Shown piece after piece: positions 34,922-48,339 of a stretch of 64,000 nt of DNA. Made by a program: the position numbers and the translations under genes. Source of the stretch: Zingiber officinale (lineage: Eukaryota > Streptophyta > Magnoliopsida > Zingiberales > Zingiberaceae). The notes under the pieces were generated by a model. That model was given only the letters and a program-made list of their open reading frames with translations. It made no database searches and had not been told where the DNA came from. Where the stretch lies: assembly GCF_018446385.1 (NCBI RefSeq), contig NC_055996.1:127706532-127770531 (forward strand). The letters run 5' to 3'. Numbering within the stretch: the stretch's first letter is position 1; each line of letters opens with the position of its first letter.

Positions 34922-36592
34922 TTAGCAGATTCTCGAGCTGCTGCTACTCACTGCTAACAAATGCTTGATGGGCCTCCGGCCTGCAGATTCTTCTGCCGTC
35001 GGCTTCTCCTCCTTGTTCGCGACCGCCTTCCCCTCTTTCGATTTGTCGCTCGAATGAGCACTCGGTGAGTTATCTTGATGCCTGCCTCTGGCTACGATCG
35101 GCGAGGATGACTGCTTGCGAATCGAGCTCGACACTGGAGCGACGCTCGGTGAGTTCGAACCGGTACGAGCCGTCGATGCCGTTCCCTGTTGCGGCGAAGC
35201 AGGTGTCGGCGTTTTAGCTCGGCCTCGGGGCGCTGGGGAGCTCGGACGGTTCGAAGCGCCGTTGGATCGGTGATTTGCGGCGGGAGCGTGGCTGACGGAT
35301 GCGGATCGGGTCATGGCTGGAAGCGAGGCTGCCGTTGTTCCGCGATGGATTGGGGTTGAAGGCCGGGAATTTGGTCGAGCAGCTGGTGTGCAAGGCATAG
35401 TGTTCTGCAGCTGTTTTGGCGGGGTAACTGGAGTCTTGGAGGGGGTAGATGGCCGTGATCTAGAAGCGGAGCGATAGCCGGGGTTTAAAGCTTTGGAGGT
35501 GACCGAGGCTGTGCTAGTGTTGAGGATTGCTGTCCTGGTGCTGTTTGACAAGTATGTGGAGGATGATAGAGTGCTGGATACAGCAGACCTTGATGTAGAG
35601 CTGCTTCTCGTTGGCTTAGCAGAACTCTCTCTCTCTGATTGTGACAGAGATAACTGGAAAAAGGTACTCTCAAACTACAACACTTACTTAAAAAAATGGA
35701 ATTGCTCAAAATTATCTACTTTAAGCAATTTTGAAAAGCATGTAAACTTGAATTGCTCCTCATTATAGGCTAAATTTATGTAGCTGTTCTAGAATAGAGT
35801 TAATATAACTTTGAAGAGGATAACTCACTCTTGAAGCTTTTCCAGTAGAAACTGATCTAGCATTAGCTTTGCTACTTGTTGCTGCTTTGGTAGTTTGGAT
35901 GTTGCCAGCGTCTGAGAAGGGACATAGAGGGGTTTCAGGAGGAGTAAGGAGCCTGTCAGCATTTTAATTTAGATCAAACACTTATTAGATTAGATAATTG
36001 ATTCGGCTAGGAATATTTTAAGGAAAAAAGTTCATTGGGCTTTCTGCATTTCAAATATACTTCAGAAGGTAAACCATGCTTAAAATTTAGAACTAAAATT
36101 TAATTTTGTGTTTGTTCTCCTACCTTAATCAGACTTAAATTATTGCTGTAGCTTAGTGAATTTTGTGAAATTGTAGAATGGTTATAGAGAAGCTAAATTT
36201 AGAGGTTTGACCAAAGAATAAAGTAGATAATATGGTAGGAAGGCGATCCCCCACCAATCTAAGAAATTTGATAAAATTGACCTTGGCAGAGTTTCTTGCT
36301 TTTTAATTGGAGTGTTGAAATACAATATCTCACTTCTGATAGTATGTGATAAAATGGTACATTGGTTACAAAATACTAGGTTATAATTTACTTAATACTG
36401 CAAATAAATGCAATGAAACACTACGTATTTGAATTCCTCGAAGGAAAAGAACACCTATTAGTCCTATTACAATAGAACTAAGAAAAATGAAAATAAAAAG
36501 GTACACTATAGATTTGCTTACCAATCATAATCATGCTTTCCAACCTCAGCAGATAAAAGATCATCCATTCTGCTCTTTGTTGAGGATTGCAT
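34922..36592 (-). CDS. Basic Ser/Pro-rich plant protein (BPP/FLO11-like family), three coding exons
   Basis: Coding exons on minus: 36522-36592, 35829-35952, 34922-35653. The two introns have GT-AG ends and keep the frame, giving about 308 residues. Exon 1 ends and exon 2 begins within GKHDYDWLLTPPETPL, the hallmark of a plant family annotated as FLO11-like or mucin-like; some members are described as basic proline-rich, microtubule-binding proteins. The rest is Ser/Thr/Pro/Arg-rich, with repeats of SRPSTPxxxP type, basic and probably disordered. The ATG at 36590-36592 is the first in frame in this exon, but the frame stays open to a possible splice acceptor at 36624/36625, so an upstream exon may exist and the N-terminus is uncertain. 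Cellular role is inferred from the family only. Confidence 0.75.
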
Positions 36593-36624
36593 TTTATATC
36601 CTGTCCTTTCTATAGTAATTGACA

Positions 36625-39600
36625 CTGCAACAGTTACAAGTTCAGCTTCATTGACAAAATGGTTGATAGTTATTCCATAAAGAATGATTCCAACAAATTA
36701 AACATCAGAACTTTACTAAAAACACAGTTGTCTAAAGAAAAAACACATCAAGCATAACAAAAGGAATTCTTCAAAGGAAGATGTTTTGTTGAAACAAAAG
36801 TTTAGATGACAAATTAAGTTGAATCCAATCTAAACCATAATTAATGAAGAATATCAAAGTGAATCTGTAACAAGAGGGCTCTAGTACAAACAATTTTTGT
36901 AGTCAGATCCCATATGTGAAATTGCTGGTTCATTGTGGCGTATCCTTGAGAAATTCAAGCTGCCATTAGCTTCTCCTTCAATCCTCCTCCGGTGCCTCCG
37001 TGGATCTGTTGATTGCTTCGCTCTCCCATTGGAAGTTGTATCCTATGCATCCAATGTACTAAATATGATTGGAATTCCTTGACTGCAACTATTAAATCTT
37101 TCTTCTGACACCTGAAGTATTTGGACCAGCAATAATGCATGGAAGCTGTCTTCAGATCTGAGAGAGGAGGAAATGAGGAAAGGGATGTGTATTTAATGTA
37201 ACAGAAGAAAAGTGTGGCATTATGAGAGTAGACATCTACTGTGATCTTTACAGGCAATTTCTGTATTTATGACACTTATCTCAAAGTTTAAGATAATCTG
37301 GCATTACGGATGAAAAGCAAAAATATGATATATATTTTTTCAAGGTATTTGATGTCAGCTCAGTAATCATTTCTCATGATTACCCTCCCATTATACCGAT
37401 AATTTACTTTATCAAAAATACATATGTAGAACTTGATGTAGGCAGTTTCAAGTTCTGAACCAAAATCTTTGTAGAGATTCCCATGGAAAGCCCTTACCAA
37501 TTGAATAAGCTAGCACCTTCTGAATGATCTAATACTTAGGGAGCAATATGAGAACTAGCAAAGTTTAACATCAGCTATGGCCTAAAAACAATTCATCTCC
37601 AGTGACATGCTGTATGTCATATGAATATAAATATTGTTATATTTATTTCATTATTTACATATAGTAGATTATTTACAAGGACATTCGTTGAGTGTCTGAT
37701 TGAAGTCCTGTGGGCTGGCTTCTGATGGTAATTTAGGACAAATCTTCTTGCAATATTGAAATGTTTAACCACTGTATCAATTGGGACAAGGGTTTTCTCC
37801 AATGAGGACTCTATTGTTTTTTTATGAATGATTTAATTGCACAATCTGTTAACTTATGATATTAAGTGTTGTTACTTAATAGACTGCCACATGAAATGTT
37901 GGGTGGAAAAGAACACCAGGCAACCAATGAATTGAATGAGGACATTATTGCTCCAGTTTTATGCCTACTTCATTTCTATTGTGATACCTAGTTCACTGGA
38001 CAGATTCATGTGCTATGTCACCTACTGTTTAGTGTTCTTATCTGGTAAAATAATTTGGGCTTTGGATTGCACTAGAATTCCTGCTTCACTAGTCCAAATT
38101 GGACATGGAATTCCTGGTCCTTCACATCAACAGATTATATGTACGCAAATAACACTCCCTCGGATAGGCTCCATCGATTGTTTGTTGCTAAGTCTCAATA
38201 ATGACATAATGGCAGTTTGATGCTCAGGATGATACTGATTGCTATTGCACATGATCCAGTATTAACCCAGGTATGTCCCAATCCTTTTTTTTTTAATGCT
38301 GATCAAGGTTTAATTCCAGTACTAAAATTTGTTTCTCAATCATGTGGTAAATTCAGTGGCTACTGATGAAGGCCACAAGGCCCCTCAATGAACTGGATGA
38401 CAGTATATATTTTAGAACAAAGATACAGTGAGGATCTGATGAACTAAACTTTTGTTTGTTTTCTCTGCAATAAGCGTTACAGGAAAAACACAAATTGACA
38501 GATGTAACACCTACCTTTTGGCAGCCACATGCATGAGGCAGAGAAAGGGGGAAACTTTCCGTATGAGAAGGAGATCAAAGTAAGATTGTCCTGTGGTGGT
38601 ATATATTAAACATTATGTTTGATGTAGATGCCAAGAAGGACCACTCGCAAATGTGGGTCAGAGGAAGCAGTTCATGTTTCAGAACCCACCAAAAGTGTCA
38701 AGTTTTGCAGGACAAGAGGCAAAAGTGAACTAGAACAGGGCATGTGAGAACAGCCCGTAATCAAAGACTAGATCTTGAAAGAAGTGTTTGGTCCATTTAC
38801 TCCGCATGGAAACAAGGACAGACAATTACATGAAGCCCTTGCAAGAATCAAGATCTAACGCCCAGTGGGTCCTTCTGTGAGTGCAACCACTCACCAACAC
38901 CTACTAGAAAATTAGTCCGAGGTGCCTCAGTTCAAGTTATTTTGCCTCCAAACACAGTTGCTGCAATGCAAGTATTGTCATGTCCATCAACATATTCAGT
39001 TTAAGACTGGAGTTATTTTTTGTGGCTGGGTTGTGATCCCACCGAAATAGTTCCGTTTCATACACTGTTGGAGAAGAACCCTTTTATGTAAATTTTTTTT
39101 TGCTGAAGTTGATATTTAGAAATAGTTCCGTTTCAAAAATATTTGTCAAAGTGATATGATGCCGATTGATACAGTGTATCTGGAACTTGTTCTCAGGGAT
39201 AGGGTGTTCAATTCAAAGTTTTTCTTGCTGAGTCAAATAAAGAGGAGCATAGTCTTTTGAAACAAGATTTTAGCTCTTCTGAATCTTGTACTGTTGTTCG
39301 TTATTTGATATATATATATACAAAGACGAATCAATTAGGAACATAATTTTTCAGCTCATTAATCATTTGCTAATGGAAAAAGAAGAAGGAATGTTTGCCT
39401 TGTTTGGGGGAAATTTTCTATTTAGTTTTTTAGAGAATAAAATTTAGTCTTTTGTTTTTAACATTTGAATTTGTTAGTATAAAATATTTAATCTTTAAAT
39501 TTTATTTTGTTCAACAAATATTGGGAGCTACATGGGCTTAAGAAATGGAACCCTCCCAGAGTATAATCATATTTTTGTTTTAGATGAGCGAGAGTGGTGT

Positions 39601-40101
39601 TACTACTATGAAATTCGAGAGTTAAATCTTGACTAATAGCCGGTGTCTATTCTCCTCCTATGCTATTTAACTGTCCAAGGTTAATAGTTATCCGTGATTT
39701 GTCTCTTTTGTGTTGGTCTGGGGACAGACTGACAGAAACGCTAGGGCGAGTTAATCATCTGCCACTAAACGAGCTATATAAGTTGTTAAAAACTTTTAAA
39801 GTTACATATTGTGATTTTATTGAGAAACTGTTTTCAAGAGCTTGGAATTGTATGAAAACGAATGCTTGATTTGAAGAAAATTGGCAAAATTTGATACGTT
39901 GTAAGTTGGTTCGATGTAATTGATTTATTTTTTGCTTGATTTGGAGTCATATGAAGAAGTAGGGTCACACTTGAGTCGACCCATATTTGTATAAGCTTCA
40001 CGAGGAGTTCCTTATTTTCTCTTGAATTACTACCATGAATGGAAAAGTTTGAGCTTGGGAGTTCTTCTCGTCATTTGTCAAGAGGAGAAATATTAGGAGA
40101 T
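36625..40101. other. Intergenic or upstream region of the Ser/Pro-rich gene, no gene seen
   Basis: The sequence looks low-copy and AT-rich. The first kilobase may hold a 5' exon or UTR of the minus-strand gene at 34922-36592, but I could not find a donor site that joins convincingly. The rest up to the solo LTR shows no coding region or known element. Confidence 0.4.
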
Positions 40102-41737
40102 TATTGGTGCAATCATTTTTCGGATTAAGGTTGACCAGTTTGACTAACCTCGAGTGGATTTGAGCTTAAGTCTCAATGTTTGGACAATATATTGTGGACA
40201 CATATTTGGATAATATGCTGTTAGACAATATATGAGAAAGGTCAAGTAGGTCAAGGAAAATCAGTACTTGACTAGTAAAGTTCTAACTGAAGATTCGGCA
40301 AGGCAAGTCCTAACTCGAGGGTTAGGCAAAAAAAAAGTCCAAGTGGATCAAGGAGAACTGCATGTTGACAAGGAAAGCCCTAATTGCAGTTAGGCAAAGG
40401 AAAACTCCAAGTGGCTCAGCGAGGACTATACGTTGGTAATGAAAGTCTAAGTGGGGTTAAGGAGGACTGCACGTTGGCAAAGAAAGTCTTAACTGCGGTT
40501 AGACAAGCAAGCAAAGTCCAAGTGGATCAAAGAGTATCACACATTGGTAAAGAAAAATCCTAACTGTGGTTAGGCAAAGGGAAGTCCAAGTGGGTTAAGG
40601 GGGGTTGCACGTTGGTAAGGTAAAGTTCTAGCTGCGGTTAGGTAAGGTGAAAATCCAAGTGAGTCAAGAAGGACCACACTTGGTGATCAGAAGTCCGTTA
40701 GGGAGTTGACAAAGTCCAAGTGGATGAAAAGGTTGATCAGACATTTGGTGGAGAAGTCCCAATAGGTCACAGTTGACTAGAGATTGGGCAAGAGAACCTT
40801 AGACTTGGTTTAAGCAAATTAGGATTGGGAAATTGATCATGTGATCGATTGAGACCTATGTCAATCGCTCATCTCTTTGCGAAGTGCATGGTGAATCGAT
40901 TAGGTGATCGATTCACCCTGAACCCAAGTGATAAAGTGATCGATTGGAAGTTGGTTTTCGTGAAGCACAGTGCATTGCATTGTGTTGAATCGATTGTGAA
41001 GAATCCCAATCGATTGAGGATATCATGAGAGGCTTAATCAATTAGCTAATTGATTAAGCTTGGTCACGAGTGAACAGAGAGTTTTTGAATTGATCATGTG
41101 ATCGATTAAAGCTGCTTGATCAATTGGGTAATCGATTGGGAGAAACTCGCGAACGAACAGAAGGCTTCGTAATTGATTGAGTGATCAATTAAGAAGACCC
41201 GTAATCGATTGGCTAATCAATTAAGTAACGAAGAAAAGAACCGTTACAAGGTTTGGACGGTTGGATGCGTTCGGATCTATTGTGGCAATCAATTGGCGGT
41301 TGGGAGTCCTAATCTGCGGGATATAAAAACGACAACGAAGATTCAAACGCAAGACTTCTTCTCGGATTCTTTTTGCCAGTTCTTGAAGGTTTTTAGAACA
41401 AAGTGTCGTTGGATTTCTAAGCATTAAGAGACGATCCACATCAACAAGACATCAAGAGTAAAGTTTCCACATTGTATTATTCATTTTCTTGTTCTTGTTG
41501 TATTTATCATATATTCTTGTGTTGGAGTTTATACGAGGTTTCTCCGCCTCCTAGAAGGAGGATTTATATGTACTGTGAGTAAAGAAAGTGAATCTTTGGA
41601 TTAGTCATCTCAAAGGGGTGGATACCAAGTAAAATCAAGGATCTTAACATTTACTTCGAGTTTCTGCTACAACAAATCATCAACGAAGTGATTGGAGCTA
41701 ATCACCCTCTCCTCTAACTCGCTGGAGTATCCTAACA
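40102..41737 (+). mobile_element. Solo LTR of a Copia-type retrotransposon (LTR-D)
   Basis: Begins TATTGGTGCAATC (TG mutated to TA) and ends TATCCTAACA. AGAT precedes the start and follows the end, a four-base match to a decayed target duplication. The start is the inverse of the ends of LTR-A, B and C, so the sense strand is plus. A minisatellite of about 60-bp units (AAGTCCAAGTGG...CACGTTGG...CTAACTGCGGTTAGGC) fills 40230-40790. Nine ATCGATT words lie at about 40850-41220, followed by a TATA box (ATATAAAAAC) at 41321. The right-hand part differs from LTR-A to C, so it is a related but distinct family. Confidence 0.7.
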
Positions 41738-44563
41738 AGATACACTCTTCTTCTTCCCTTGAGCACGTGGTTAATCCCTATCTCTTGACGACATCATCAT
41801 TGAGGAGGATTGATGGGTCTCCAATTGATTAAGGTAAGAATTAGTCTTCATCATCCTCTTCATGCTTGTTTTGAGGTCTAAAAGAGTATTGTTCCGTGGA
41901 TATAGTCGAGTTGGTACTTAGACAGAGCTTACCACTAGAGAGATATGGTTTGATTCCTGATAGATGTAAATACTACTTAGCAAGGGCGTAGCCAGTACTG
42001 GGCTGCACTGGGCTGAAGCCCAGTGCAGCCCAACAATTTTTAACACCCTAATTTTCTAATTCCTAATTTTTTTTCACCGCCCAGTGCAGTGAACAACGAG
42101 CCCAGTGATAACCTAGCAATTTTTTCGCCGCCCTCCTCCTCTAGCACGACATTGCACATCGAGACAGTGATCGTCGCCATCTTCAGTCCTTCTTCAATCT
42201 TCAGCAGTTGGCACATCATCTCCTTCTTCAGCCGCCGGTTCTCCTCGCTCAGCCTCTTGCAAATCTTCAGCCGCCGATTCTCCTCGCTCAGCCTCTTCCT
42301 CTTGCAATACCTTTTCAAGCACTGCTAAGTGGTAATCTACTAATCTCCATCTACATCTTCTTCGTCTTCTTCGTCCTTCGTCAAAGACTCAAAATCCAAC
42401 CTCTCCAGATCTCTAATGCTCTCCTGTTATAGAACAACAATTTCCATTTCTTTTTTTTTTTTTTATGATTTGTGATTCTGTGAATTCTTTGTTATAGAAC
42501 AGCAATTTCCATTTCTTTTTTTTTTTAATGATTTGTGAATTCTTTGGTTTCTTCGTCTTCCTTGCTAGTTGCTTCACCCTTATAGGAGTTCCATGGCTCT
42601 TAGAATGTTTTGTGTGAGTTTAGTCTTGACGATCTGGGGATCGCCGTGTATGATGGATTTACCATATTAACAGTAGAGATTGTTCTTCATAGAATCATAG
42701 TCGCTCTAATTTGCCCTAATTTTTTTAGGAAAGTTTTTTCCAACCTAGGTTAAATTTTTGAAAAAATTAAACATTCTGTCAATCTAAATGTGATACTCAT
42801 TATTATTTGTGATTGTTGTGGTTGAAAAAAAAGTGGAAGGTCTTAAGTTTACTTCTAAATTCCCACATTTGTTCCCTTTTTAAGTCCTTTATTTTTATTT
42901 TTGATTTCAGGCATTTCAAGTTTTAGCATAGCACTGGATTTTACGGGTAGGCAGTGAACTTCTCTTTATCTTAAAGTGACAAATCACAGCCTCACAGGTA
43001 ATTTTAGATTTGTAGTTGTGATTTTATTTGAAATTATTTAAAATTTTAAATTATCTGAAAATTATGATTCTAATACTAGGGAATGTTGTGATATTATAAA
43101 TTGATTTATTATTGTGTTTGAGTTTATCATAAAATGAATAATATGATTGAGTTTGTTATAATTGATTGGTAGTTGTTTTTTGTTTTTAAGTTATAAATAA
43201 TTAATTTATAGTTATTTTTTTTCCTTAGGTTATAAATGGAACACCAACAACCTTCAAATAAAAAGCCAAAAACATTACTATCATTTTTTAGGAAAAGAGA
43301 TGATCAGTCTGAATCTGATAATCAATTGCAATGTGATAACCTCTTAGACCAACAGTTGGATCCTCTACTTCCGATTTACAACCTCATTTTGTATCTAGGC
43401 CAATAGAACAAAGAGAAGAAGAATTTGATATTTCTTCTCTTGAACGAGATCCAGGATTACGAAAATTGATTTGTGAATACTCTGTTAATGAGCGGGATGA
43501 GATTAGAAGAGCATATATCAAAGCAGGTCCTTATCAACCCAAACTTATTGAGTATCCAAGAACAAAAATTGGAAAGCAAAACTATCGATTTCAATATGTT
43601 TGGTTCAAACAATTTCCTTGGCTAGAATATTCACCTTCAAAGGACAAAGCATATTGTTTTCCATGCTTTCTTTTTGAGAATATATATAAGTAATCCAATG
43701 GCTCGTTCTGCACTTGTTTCTGAAGGGTTTAATAGTTGGAAGAGAGTTAATGATGGAGAAAAATGTGCATTTCTTATTCATGTTGGTTCATTGTCTTCAT
43801 CACATAATAGATATGTGAAATGTGTTCAGGATTTGATGAAACCAAAGAAAAATATTGACAAAGTATTGAATGCTCAATCTACGGAAGAAATTATAAAGAA
43901 TAGGTTACGCCTAAAGGCAACAATTGAAGGTTTATTATGGCTTGCAACTCAAGGATGTTCTTTTAGAGGTCATGATGAATCAGAGAGTTCCTTAAATCGT
44001 GGAAATTTTATTGAATTGTTGAAATTTCAAGCACATTTAAATGATGAAATTGCAAAAGTTGTGTTACATAATGCCCCACAAAATGCTAAATACACTTCTC
44101 CGCAAATTCAAAAGGAAATATTGCATATTCTTTCTAATAAAGTGAGAACAATGATTCGAGATGAATTGGGAGATGCCAAGTTTTGTATTCTTGTTGATGA
44201 AGCTCAAGATGAATCTAAAAAAGAGCAAATGTCCCTTATTTTCATATTTGTTAATAATTCTGGATTTTTGGTGGAACGTTTCTTTGAGATTGTGAGTGTT
44301 GAGGACACAACATCAGCAAACCTTAAGAAATCAATTTCTGACATCTTTGTTCAACACAATATTCAAATCCACAACATGAGAGGACAAGGGTATGATGGTG
44401 CAAGTAATATGTGTGGTGAATGGAATGGGCTTCAAGCATTATTTCTTAGAGACTGTCCATATGCCTATTATGTACATTGTTTTGCTCATCGTTTACAGTT
44501 AACATTGGTTGCAGCTGCTAGGGATGTGCCTTCTATTTGGCAATTCTTTTCTTATTTGACTTC

Positions 44564-45257
44564 TGATCCTGTCCGAACCAGAAGTCAAAGGACGCTGGGG
44601 ACGTGGCGCTCCCTGCTGGATCCTCGAGTGCTCCGGCGAACCTGCAACAAAACCGAGCCGGGAGGGGTGTCCCGGCGACGGCCCTCCGACGCTCAAGTCA
44701 GGCGAGGAATAACAAAGAGGTGGCTTCAGAGATTCAAACCAGCGTACCTCTGGTGAAGAAATGAAGACCTTATATAGACCTCTCGAAGGAGCCTGAGCGC
44801 GCCAATCAAAGCAATCACCTGCTTTCGACCATGCCCAGGTATGGGTCTGTCAGAAGGACATCCATAAGGCCATACCGCTACTGTACCAACCTCTCCATGA
44901 TGTGACGGCGAGATCCTCCCTCGTGCAAACTTGTGTACGGCATAATCATCAGACACGCCTTTGCTGACATCCCATATCCCGAGCCGAAAGAATAGGCCGC
45001 TCGGCTAACCTTTGTATCCTCGCCCTTATCCTGGCCGAACGGACCACCCGCTCGGCCCTTCGGTTCCAGCCGGGTAGACACCCGCTCGGCCATTCGGTTC
45101 TCCCACCTTGGCGTCGGAAACCCAAGCCCATGGCTGGGTTATCTCTGGCTCCGCTCGGACCAGCTTAGCGCGGCCATTACCCGCTTGGCCAGCCCTCCAT
45201 CCGTTCTTAGGCCGGAACTCTTCAGGAAGTGGGTCCCCCATTCTTACCGCCGGATCA
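44564..45257 (-). repeat. 3' LTR of the gypsy element
   Basis: This is the copy farther from the primer site. It is about 36 bases longer than the 5' LTR because of small indels in its first 200 bases (for example CAAACCAGCGTACCTCTGGTG against CAACCTCCTGTG). Its inner edge is marked by the purine tract at about 45258-45275. Confidence 0.9.
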
Positions 45258-45885
45258 CTTGCCTCCCCTTCAAGTCTAGTCGAAGGAGGCAGTGAGTTCG
45301 ACTGACTGGACTATGTGTCCGAGCGGGTGCTCGTCGCCTTTTGTTTTAAAAGTATTCCACAGGCCGCTCGGCGTGTGCGCCGAATTCAGCCGTTCGGCGC
45401 TCGCTCAGATGTGACTCATGCGGCCTGTCGTCGTTGCCTCCTGTCTAAATCCCCTCGGGAACGGCGGCAATCCATTCCATTAAGGCTGCGCGTGCGTGGC
45501 ATGGTGCACATTAAATGCGCCGAATCGCTCAGCGCCACGTGTTGACCATTGCGTGGCGGCGGCGTTTCTTCTGATGGGACGCCATCGTTTGAAATGGACG
45601 GCCCGATGGCGTCCTTGTTTCTCGTGACCTGGATCGGACGGCGGAGGCCGACAGGCCTCGGCCGTATAAAGCCCCAGTCCCCCTCCTTGGCCGCACGCTT
45701 GCTCGCGCTTCGTCCTTCTGCTTCTTCTGTTGCTGCGGCCTCTGGCGATCCAGTTTCTGTTTTTAGGCGGCTATCATCTCACCGGTGATCCTTTCCGCCC
45801 GTTTCCTTCTCAGTGAGTCCTCTTCCTTCATTTACTAGGTCTTCCCTGCTCATTTTGCCTCTTTCGTTCCCATTCCTTCGATTTC

Positions 45886-48003
45886 TTGCTATCCTTTTGC
45901 CTCTCCGAGATGGCAAGCTCCTCCGAACCCGCCACCAACGTTCACGGTCCATGGTATGCGACCATGGAGAGTCGGTTTGATGAAGAGGGCGCTCGGCGTC
46001 TTGTTCGGACGTACGGGATCCCGGACGACCATGAAATAGTTCTAGCCTACCCGACCGATCGGCCCCATAACCCGCCGATCGGTACCATTTGTTTTTTTCT
46101 GGACCAATTCCAGGGCGGCCTTAGATTTCCTACCCATCCTTTTGTTTTGGAAGTTTGTAATTATTTTCGCATCCCGCTCGGCCAACTTGTGCCGAATTCC
46201 TTTAGGCTACTGAGCGGGGTGGTCGTCCTCTTTAGGCTGCACAGCAAAATATTCCACTTCTTCTTCTACCCCAAATAATCCGAGTTGGGTACTTTTATTT
46301 TCCAAAGTAGAATAGGCTTCAAATTTTTTGAGAATATGCCGACCTCCAACAAGCACTGGAAGGAGTCCTTCTTCTATATACGACTTCCCGAGCGGCCAGC
46401 ATTCAGAACCAAATGGCAGACCGCTGTGCCGACCCAGCCGGAGCTCGGCCTACCTTCATGCGGCGAACTCCGGTCAGCGGAACAAAATCGACCAGTTGCT
46501 TCTCAAGGGGGTGTTGTACATTTTCGGATTATCTCCCGTTCGGGCCAATCTCCCCCACCGCATGGGTAAGGACTCTTTACTCCCTTCGCCTTTTTTATCT
46601 AACTGATTTTAATTTTTTCTACTGCAGCTGAAGTCATGTGGCGCTCCAAGGCTACTGATCATCTGAAATTGAAAGCCGTGGAAATTGAGGCGGCTACCAA
46701 AAAAGAACTCGCCGAGCGGGGTCTCATCCCCAGCCGCCCGGCAGATGCAGGAGAGGGGGTTACCCAACCTGCTTCAACGGAGGTTGAGGCGGATCCTGTT
46801 TCCTCTGCTCCAGCCGAGCTGGGAGTCCCCCAGGCCGGGGATTCACCACTGGAAGTTCGGCGGAAACGTCGAAGAGACTCTAGCCTTCCGCCGACCCAAG
46901 AGGGTGAACCACAGGCGTCGATCGAGATCGCTTCTCCAGATCGCACGCCGTCGCAGATCAGGACCTCCGTGGCCTCGCCCATCGCACAGCCTTTTGGCTC
47001 TCCTCCACGGACTCACCGTCGCTTACGACGGTTGGGCGAAACTTCAACCATAGGGGAGTCCTCGGGCCAGGCGACTGCGGCTGAAGAAGTGCCGGCCGGC
47101 CACCCGACCATCAAGACTACCCTTCGATTCCCATCGAAGGAATATTTATTGTCTGCTGATCGGCCATCGAGCCCCGTTCATGAAATAACATTGACGGGTC
47201 CGCTCGCCAAACTTTTCGAGGACGCCCAGATTCGGGTGGCCCTCATGACGCCCAAGCAGCTCGGCGATAACCATATGCCGCAAGCCACTCAGGTAGGTTC
47301 GTTTTTCTTCCTGTGCCATGCTACTGTTCTGTTCCTGATTTTGTTATTTCTCTTACAGCATTGGGCGGAGCAAATCGCCACTAGCCATCGGCTGGCCGAG
47401 CTGGAGGACCTCATGGAAAAACTCCAAGTCTCGGGGGGTCCATCGGCCGAGCGGGAGAAACAAGCCCGTGAGGCCGAACAGAAGAATGCCGCTGACCTGG
47501 CTACAGAGGTGGCTCGACTTGAAGGCCTGGTGAAGAAGCGCGACGAAGACATGAAGCGGGCCAGTAGCCGGAAGAAGCGGGCGATTGCTGATATGGACAA
47601 AATGAAAGTTGAAGTCCGAGCCCTAGATCAGCGATCTAAGGAGCTGGAAGCCCAACTAACTGCCGAACGGGATGGGCGCTCAGCTGAACGCACGAAAGCG
47701 GAGGTGGATCAGAAAGTCCTCCACGATTCACTGATTGCCTCCCGGTCGGCGCTCAGAAACTACAAGGAAGGGGAGCCGAGTCGTCTGGCTGCTGCACGTC
47801 AAGATTACCTCCACTCGGAGAGGTTTGGCACGAAATTTGGCGGCAGCGTCTCTTCGACCTTTGCCGAGGCCGTTAAGGTCACTGTGGCCTACTTGAAGAA
47901 GGGTGACCACCTTCCTACGGGAATGCACATTCCCGCCTCCGATCTGGCGTCCATGATAGACGACATTCCGGACGGCTTCTTCAACTTCGAAGACCCTGAG
48001 TGA
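45886..48003 (+). pseudogene. Antisense ORF of the gypsy element (putative gypsy type transposon family plus coiled coil)
   Basis: It is encoded on the strand opposite gag-pol, between pol and the 3' LTR. Exon 1 starts at ATG 45910 (MASSSEPATNVHG) and shows the conserved plant domain with RTYGIPDDHE and GTICFFLDQFQGGLRFP. Introns with good GT-AG ends lie at about 46565-46626 and 47293-47359. The middle part is Ser/Pro-rich (KRRRDSSLPP). The C-terminal part, from 47360, is a long Glu/Lys/Arg coiled coil ending NFEDPE at 48003. An in-frame TAA at 46276-46278 and a shift of frame between 46400 and 46560 break it. Its function in Tat elements is unknown. Confidence 0.7.
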
Positions 48004-48339
48004 GGAGTGTTCCTTGTCTGTACCTTGTTTTTACGTTTCCTAAGCCCAGCGCAACTTTTTGTACTTGTCGTTCGGCATGCTTTCCTTTTAATGTAATTAT
48101 GTCTTTGCTTGTGTCTTTCTATCCATAATATTCTTCTGTTTGCTTAACGTTTATGCTTAGAGTTAGTCATGCTCTTAAGCGTTCTCCGTCATGCGGCCGG
48201 TCAGCTTAACCCATTAAACAAAGTCCGAGCAGGAGGGCCTACTCGCTCTACACGTATCTAGCCAGTGTGAACTCAACAAACGCCAAGTATCGAAAGACCA
48301 ACGCCTGAGCGGGCCTAAATGTTTTAATACTTGTGGTTT

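Noticed and set aside
36955-37257. Possible 5' exon of the Ser/Pro-rich gene (100-residue frame)
   Set aside because: No donor site joins it in frame to the acceptor at 36624/36625, and its residues do not resemble the family.
42089-42432. Ser/Phe/Leu-rich frames at the start of the hAT element
   Set aside because: They come from a duplicated CT-rich block in the leader. The transposase homology starts only at 43236.
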